Origin: Bolinopsis microptera
Lineage: Eukaryota > Ctenophora > Tentaculata > Lobata > Bolinopsidae
Assembly: GCF_026151205.1 (NCBI RefSeq)
Contig: NC_087074.1
Span: 6,200,001-6,264,000, forward strand
Reading direction: 5' to 3'
Length of the DNA stretch: 64,000 nucleotides
Shown: positions 58,070-64,000 of the stretch, one piece after another
How the letters are laid out: each line of letters opens with the position of its first letter
How positions within the stretch are numbered: position 1 is the stretch's first letter
Position numbers and translations under genes: made by a program
Notes under the pieces: generated by a model
What the model was told of the DNA's origin: nothing
Databases searched by the model: none
The model's input: the letters and a program-made list of their open reading frames with translations, nothing else

Positions 58070-58472
58070 CGACATCTGTCCGACAGCGACATCTGTCCGA
58101 CTCAGAAAATAGGTTATTTGGACAATAGTTTATGTCGGATCCTACCCTACGATTTTCTTAAAACTGTCCACAAAGTATGCTGGTTATAGGACGAATAATC
58201 TGTGTAAGTTTGAGCGAGTTTCTATGTGCCAAGTTTAAGATATTACCTTAAACACAAAAAATATATCCAATTCGGTTGTTTCAGTGGTTCCATAGCATAT
58301 ATCTGGAAATCCAACGATACGATTTTCTTGAAACTTTCTAGATAGTAAGATAGCTTTAAGACAAATAACTTGTGCAAGTTTGGATAAATTTCTATGTGCC
58401 AAATTTGAGATATCACTTCAAATACACAAAAATAGTGCTGTCGGACAGATGTCGCTGTCGGACAGATGTCGT
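58070..58472. mobile_element. 403-bp MITE with doubled terminal repeats
   Basis: Each end carries CGACATCTGTCCGAC twice in tandem, and the two ends are inverted relative to each other. The interior is itself an imperfect direct duplication (ACGATTTTCTT and TTTCTATGTGCCAA each occur twice). No clear target duplication. Confidence 0.8.
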
Positions 58473-59094
58473 GTTACCTTCGTCAGGTTTTGAATTATAA
58501 GTTTTCGACCGTTGCGAGAGCGTTTTATTTGGTACAATACACTAAATGTCTAAATCTTAGTCTTGTTTAATATACAGACCCCGTCAGCCTTCCACCTTTC
58601 TTGTTTTTAAAGAGACTGAGTCATCACATCGGGAATCGCAGTTCACTGTCAGAGCTACGTGCAGCCACTACCGCGAGTTGCTGAATTCTCATCTCCTCGT
58701 TTACCGGGAGTTTAAATATTAAGATTGTATCTTGTTTTAGACAGGTGCACCCGTAACTCGTTTTATACAGTTACGTTTATTTATTAACTCCTCGTTCATC
58801 GGGAGCAGTCCATTTTAGCTTTTAGTGTTAATTCCTCGTTCATCGGGAGTGGTCACTAATTTACCAGTACATATCTCGTTTAAAAAGTTAAAACCTAAAT
58901 ATATCGTTCCTTACTCCTCGTTTATCGGGAGCAGTCCATTAAGTTTTAGACCTGGTTTAATACAGGTTCATTTAGCTCTAGTCGCCCTATCCGTTGACCA
59001 GGGAGCGCCCCGTAAAGGCCAGTCAAGCCGGTTGCCGTGTAATAGCCGTTTTGTTTTTACACCACGATAGAGCTTCAAACTTTTCGGGATGTTA
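58473..59094. repeat. Dispersed CTCCTCGTTCATCGGGAG motifs
   Basis: Four copies at about 58696, 58788, 58832 and 58915 (variants TTTACC, TTCATC, TTTATC), each able to form CTCC/GGAG hairpins and often followed by CAGTCC or TGGTCA. No gene seen. Confidence 0.6.
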
Positions 59095-59250
59095 TTTGAC
59101 CGAAACCCATAATCATGGGTAGAGTGAACCGCTGCCAGTGTCTCTCTTTCCCAAACAAAAGTAGATGATATTAATTTGAATGACCGTCTGCAAATGCAAA
59201 ATGATACCGAGAATGAAATCGGTCGCTCGTTTTTCCCATTCATTCACTGC
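59095..59250 (+). mobile_element. Terminal module of the foldback family, isolated copy
   Basis: GACCGAAACCCATAATCATG through CGAGAATGAAATCGGTCGCT, in plus orientation, without an inverted partner directly next to it. Confidence 0.75.
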
Positions 59251-59525
59251 TTTTAATTTCATTTTAAGTCTGTTTTTTTCTTCTCTTCCATTGTTATTGT
59301 TAATAACAAAAAAATATAAGGCCTAAAAGTAAATAGATAAAATTCTAATAATATCATCCTTTGCATGGCAGAACCTTTTTCTATAAGTATAATACAACCC
59401 CTTGAGTCCGTCGACTACAATGATAATGTCTTTCGTCAGTCCTCGTTATCAAGTACTCATTTATATGGCCAACTTCCATATGTTCGGTACGTACAACCAA
59501 CGTAAGGATATCAGTCTTTTAGGAC

Positions 59526-59585
59526 CGCTGCTAGCAGTCCTATTAGCATCCAGCAACGGACTACTAGCAGCGGTCCTAAGAGACG
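59526..59585. repeat. Long near-perfect hairpin
   Basis: TAGGACCGCTGCTAGCAGTC pairs with its near complement 17 bases later (GGACTACTAGCAGCGGTC). Stem about 25 bp with two mismatches. Confidence 0.85.
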
Positions 59586-59638
59586 AATCGGCATTTATGG
59601 TCCTGTTCACGAATTTTGGTCGAGCTGGTACTATAATA

Positions 59639-59738
59639 CTATAATACCTTCGCTACTGAGTGCTGAGCGCGATAATTCCCGACGCGACAGCTCTTGCTGG
59701 AGGGAACGCGCGGGCACGAAACAGCGAAGGTATTATAT
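59639..59738. mobile_element. 100-bp micro-MITE with ATAATACCTTCGCT ends
   Basis: 14-bp inverted ends ATAATACCTTCGCT (59641-59654) and AGCGAAGGTATTAT (59723-59736) around a GC-richer core; TA-type flanks. Confidence 0.7.
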
Positions 59739-59739
59739 T

Positions 59740-60432
59740 AGGCATTGGAATCACTATGAAATGGTTTTGATCGACCCATACTATCCCTGCAAGTAAGCGA
59801 TATGGTAAATGGTTGAAGGTTTCCACTTAGAAATATAATTTAAAAGCAAAGTAAACAAGCCTAAGCCAACAACAAATCACTATTGAGATCACTTGACCCA
59901 TGGCATGAGCCAATCTACCTACATAACTTGGCTCTAAGTCTATATCTCTATCTCATCTTAAGCTCATAAAACAGGATTATACGCAATTGTCGCGTTATCT
60001 GATCAAGCAGTTGCTCAATTGATTCCGATTCGTCATCTTCCCATGGTTGATGGTATAGGTAGCTTGATCTATATTGGACGCAACTAGGTCCAGCAGCGCA
60101 TCTCGGATAAATGGATCACATAATCATTAGTGATGCTCCTGTTTCTCATTATAGGATGTTGATATGAAGATATGACAAGATAGAATTGCAAATTAGTTGT
60201 TATGTTACACTGAGAAAGCTTATGACGTGTACAAAGGTATTTTACTTCTCAGAGACGTGGTTCCCCTCCTTAAACTCATTTACTTTGTTCGGGATTCGTT
60301 TTGTGTTACAGAGGAATTTATTTTCTCCCTTTTGAATCAATTAAGCTAGATGACCTTTGTTATAAGGTTATAGATTTGACAATCGAGTCCACTTATTAAG
60401 TAATTTGTTGGAAATATGTATCAGGGTATATG
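59740..60432. other. No gene seen
   Basis: AT-rich interior of foldback 2, without recognisable coding or repeat content. Confidence 0.5.
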
Positions 60433-62207
60433 ATCACAATGCTGGCAAGCATTACCGTCGCCCTTATATTCACAATACTATTTACCCCCTATACTATTAT
60501 ATCCCCTTTATTGATTTCCAGGCATTAAGACTCATCGAAAGTAGATCAGCAGGTACATTTAAGTTCAAAACATTCTAATTCAATGTTAAAGATGACAGGA
60601 ATAAGAAATAGTTATATGGAGGTTTTTAAGAAATTTGCGCAAAATACGCGCCAGCATGTTATACGAAATTAGGTAAAAAACCCAAAATCGCCATATTCAG
60701 GTGCCTTAAAAACCATGTTAAAATTGAGTTAGAGATCTGAAACTTTGCAGGGCGTCTAGACCTTGTCCAAATCGACTGTAAAAAAAATTTCATGTTTCAG
60801 GAGTATCGTGAAGTGGGTTTTCTGGAACCCCTGTTTTACAACAGATTGTCGTGAAGATATATAATATATAATATAGACGCTTTTTGCAGTCAATTGTAGC
60901 CTACATTTAAGTGTCCGTAGATTCGAAAGTATAAACGATACAGTCATCTCGAACCACAGGTTTTAAAGATAATTGTTTAAGCTTTAGTTTACATTGTATT
61001 GAAAAATAATTTAACGTCATCATCATCACTTGATGACGTCATCAAATTAAGTGTTTTAAAAACTTGATTTTTGACAAAGTAACAACTTTTCAAATCGATT
61101 TTACGCTATTAAGGAGTAATTTTATTCAAAATCTGAGGACATTTTCACCTTAGATAATTGTTCAAGAATTCCGAAAATCTACCGGAATAGTTTCCTACCT
61201 TGCTCCTTCATAAAGATATTTGCTATTGAAGTTAGTGCTTTTTTGAAGAATAATTTTATAAAAACACAAAAGTTGTGAATTAGTATTCTCTGGTGTTGGG
61301 TCATCCCTTGGAGTGTGGAGCTCAATTTTGCTTCTTAAAGGTGTAAATTGTGTTATAGGCTAGTTTTAAAGTTAAAAATCGAAAAGTTGCACACGTGGGG
61401 ACACGCCCAAATTTATTTAAAATAGCTAAAATCACTAAAAATTTTGATTTTCACGATTTTTATCAACTTTGGAGTCCCGTTGTGATCCAAGTTCTTTTTG
61501 AAATCTTCTGAAACTTTGCATGCTTATCAAACCATATATTAAATACCACTATGCAAAAATTTACGGTGATTCAATATTGTATGCGCACGCAACGTCCGCT
61601 CAAAGTTTGCACGTGCGAAAGGTGAGAATTTTGCTCATTCGTGATTTCGAATATATTCTGCTTTCCACGATATTTAAATGGCATTATATATGAATTTAAT
61701 GCCAACTTGAATGAGTAAAAAGTGCCATATTCAGTCGGTTATCGACAGATATACCTAATTAAACACAAGGAAACGTTTTCAAAGGCAGAATTTCGAAATC
61801 GTCGGAATTACCTCCTTGTTAACGAAGTTTCGATTGTGTAAATTATCCTGACATTATAATCAAAAAGAGATGATATTTGACCAAAACCCATAATCATGGG
61901 TAGAGTGTACCGCTGCCAGTGTCTCTCTTTTCCAAACAAAAGGAAATGATATTAATTTGAGGAACCGTCCGCTAATGCAAATTGATACCGAGAATGAAAT
62001 CGGTCGCTCGCTTTTCCCATTTAATAAGCTTTATTACAATTCGTAAGCCGTGAATGAATGGGAAAAGCGAGCGACCGATTTCATTCTCGGTATCAATTTG
62101 CATTAGCGGACGGTTCCTCAAATTAATATCATTTCCTTTTGTTTGGAAAAGAGAGACACTGGCAGCGGTACACTCTACCCATGATTATGGGTTTTGGTCA
62201 AATTAAG

Positions 62208-62612
62208 CTATACATAATGAGATCTGTTATGATACGTAATTTCAGTAGAAGTAGGAAGACAAATTATAAAAAGGTATACGGTGGCTACGACCCGCCATCG
62301 TTTTCTATTTTAATATTGAATTGGAATTTCATAGCTCAAATTGCCAGCTCACTTTCTTTTTCCTATTTTGTTTGATTTGCTACGCATTTGTTACGTTCTG
62401 ATAGCGGGGGTTTTGCCTTACAATGCAGTATCTTATCAATTAAAACGAATGATGTCTCTATGTTAGTGACATTTTCGCATACATTTGATTGCAAGATTTG
62501 ATTTAAGTTGTGTTTCGAGTGTCAGGATTTCTATTAAACTATAAATCAATTATTTTACTGATAAAAATAACTATTCTCATAAATAGACACATTAGAGATA
62601 ATAGTAGATATT
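62208..62612. other. Probable upstream region of the type II membrane gene
   Basis: Between the foldback element and the start codon at 62613. AT-rich with no clear TATA box; presumably promoter and 5' UTR. Confidence 0.4.
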
Positions 62613-63702
62613 ATGGCAATAAGATTATTCAGAAGGCGGAGAAGATTACTTAAAAATTTGGGAATCTTTGGAATTATTTTAGTGATCGTAGCTGTTTACA
62701 AAACAACAGTAAGTGTTCTGCAGTAATCTCTACAGTCTCCGAAACTTTTCCTTATTCCTTATTCCTTATTCCTTATTCCTTATTCCTTATTCCTTATTCC
62801 TTATTCCTTATTCCTTATTCCTTATTCCTTATTCCTTATTCCTTATTCCTTATTCCTTATTCCTTATTCCTTATTCCTTATTCCTTATTCCTTATTCCTT
62901 ATTCCTTATTCCTTATTCCTTATTCCTTATTCCTTATTCCTTATTCCTTATTCCTTATTCCTTATTCCTTATTCCTTATTCCTTATTCCTCATTCCTTAT
63001 TCCTTATTCCTTATTCCTTATTTCTTATTCCTTATTCCTTATTCCTTATTCCTTACTCTCATCTTTAAAGAATTATTTGTTAATTCTGCTTATTAATATT
63101 GTGAATTAGTTATAAAAAGAAGCATGACTAAACAAGTACTTTGACAATTTGACATTTCATAAGTGAACTAAAGATAGCGATTGTGTTTTTTAGTGCAATT
63201 ATTGGCTGTAATTCGGGATAAAATAACTAGTGAGTAGTGACCGGCTATGATATAAATCTGCAGCATAATATTGATTACCATTCAATCTAATTTCAGAAGG
63301 ATAAGTCGTTAATTCAGAAAAGGAACACACTAAATCATAATCAAGATGCCAACTTATCTGAAGAAGTAATTAAGAGAAGAGTAGAGAGCGTTAAAAGAAG
63401 ATGTTCCCCTAGCAAGGATATACATCATAATGGTGCAGATTTGCAGGTTAATTAAAAGTCATTATAAATAATATTATTCAAGTTATAAAACCTGATCCGC
63501 CCTTCATCTATTCATTTAACATGTCAATAATGATATGCAGTTGTTGGGGCATATACTCTAGATGAGATGTAAATAAACTTTATTTTTATACAATAAGTCG
63601 ATAAAAAGTGTTGCCAAGAAATAGATGTGGACTGATCTTCTCCTTCCACATTTCAGGTTTCAGATTTAGTTGAAAGCCTGGAATTCAAGCTTGAGGAAAA
63701 TG
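62613..63702 (+). CDS. 5' part of a gene for a type II membrane protein
   Basis: Exons 62613-62708, 63297-63446 and 63657-63702 (phases 0, 0, 1), continuing past the window. Exon 1 encodes MAIRLFRRRRRLLKNL, an arginine-rich cytosolic tail, then a hydrophobic anchor GIFGIILVIVAVY. Exon 2 is a charged stretch (KDKSLIQKRNTLNHN, EEVIKRRVESVKRRC). Exon 3 starts VSDLVESLEFKLEEN. A short basic tail, one anchor and a charged, possibly coiled stem is the layout of Golgi glycosyltransferases, but no catalytic domain is in view, so the function is inference only. The first intron contains a heptamer microsatellite. A broken copy of exon 1 lies at 55177-55425. Confidence 0.65.
62747..63056 (+). repeat. 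(TTCCTTA)n heptamer microsatellite
   Basis: About 44 copies of TTCCTTA with rare variants, in the first intron of the type II membrane gene. Confidence 0.96.
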
Positions 63703-64000
63703 GTTTGTATATTGATTTCGTTACTAGTCTGTAAAGAGCTGCTGTGTTGTAGGGCATGGTCTTTAATTAATTAATACAGGGTGGGCCAAAAGTCAGTGTG
63801 CAAACGTTGGCCTTAATAGCTCAGTCACTGAGTGCCCAATTGAAATACTTCCTTCTGGTATGACTTAGTACCACCACTGGTTCGAGGAATTTGTCAACTC
63901 GAAAAATATTCGCGTTCATTTTTTTCAAATGGAGGTTCATTTTCACATTTATTTGATAGTTTGGATAGTCGGATCAAGCTAAATGTTATTGAATTGTGTT
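63703..64000 (+). other. Intron sequence to the window end
   Basis: Follows the donor GTTTGTAT at 63703. No further exon recognised. Confidence 0.5.

Larger units (their letters stand above)
51675..62203. mobile_element. Foldback element 2, 10.5 kb, with TAAG target duplication
   Basis: The left arm (51675-53458) and right arm (60433-62203) are closely matching inverted repeats of about 1.78 kb. The outer ends read ATTTGACCAAAACCCATAAT, with TAAG outside both ends (51671-51674 and 62204-62207). Each arm starts with its own palindrome (51680-52000 and 61880-62200), enclosing GAAAAAGCGAGCGACCGATT. The inner ends read GCTTGCCAGCATTGTGAT. The 7-kb interior has no recognisable transposase; it holds further copies of the terminal module (about 56770-56990 inverted, 59095-59250 direct), MITEs and a LINE fragment. 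A 4-bp duplication would fit Sola-type or similar DNA transposons, but assignment is open. Confidence 0.7.

Noticed and set aside
62713-63096. LIPYSLF-repeat ORF of 127 codons
   Set aside because: Reading of the TTCCTTA heptamer inside an intron.

Overview
This window is nuclear DNA from an animal. It holds spliced, intron-rich genes with GT/AG borders and sharply phased exons, including a paired-domain (Pax) transcription factor. The rest is dense with DNA transposons, minisatellites and microsatellites, plus degenerate CCCTAA runs of telomere type. An invertebrate is most likely; the sequence alone does not fix the phylum. The Pax linker reads SILPG, as in Pax1/9, but this is not proof of class.

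Layout: 242-6713 is a giant palindrome with 2.65-kb near-identical arms, each carrying the same C2H2 zinc-finger ORF, bounded by a 6-bp target duplication. 6792-7631 is a hAT-type MITE with an 8-bp duplication. 8514-14501 (+) is a 13-exon gene for a secreted DD3-3-like protein. 14792-18308 (-) is a multi-exon gene of unknown function. 19575-25133 is a foldback element. 25719-26273 (-) is an isolated ORF. 26314-29021 is a piggyBac-type element (TTAA ends). 29515-34685 is a 5.2-kb minisatellite of 33-bp units. 35958-36383 is a hexamer microsatellite. 38461-38758 (-) looks like a terminal coding exon. 40347-51452 (+) is the Pax gene. 51675-62203 is a second foldback element (arms about 1.78 kb, interior about 7 kb) holding smaller MITEs and a LINE fragment. 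62613 onward (+) is the 5' part of a gene for a type II membrane protein, which runs off the window.

The genes show no joint pathway; they are separate eukaryotic loci. The main recurring theme is tandem repetition that starts at, or crosses, splice sites. In DD3-3 intron 2 a 35-bp unit contains the exon 2 end plus the 5' splice site about 41 times, and the 3' splice region is repeated four times. In Pax intron 1 a 43-bp unit does the same about 19 times, and another Pax intron has a two-copy case. The other theme is nested palindromes: foldback elements whose own ends are palindromes, cassettes of consecutive perfect hairpins, and a folded element with a UUCG tetraloop inside a Pax intron.

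Exon models were made by eye from reading frame, splice consensus and phase; no transcript or database search was available.
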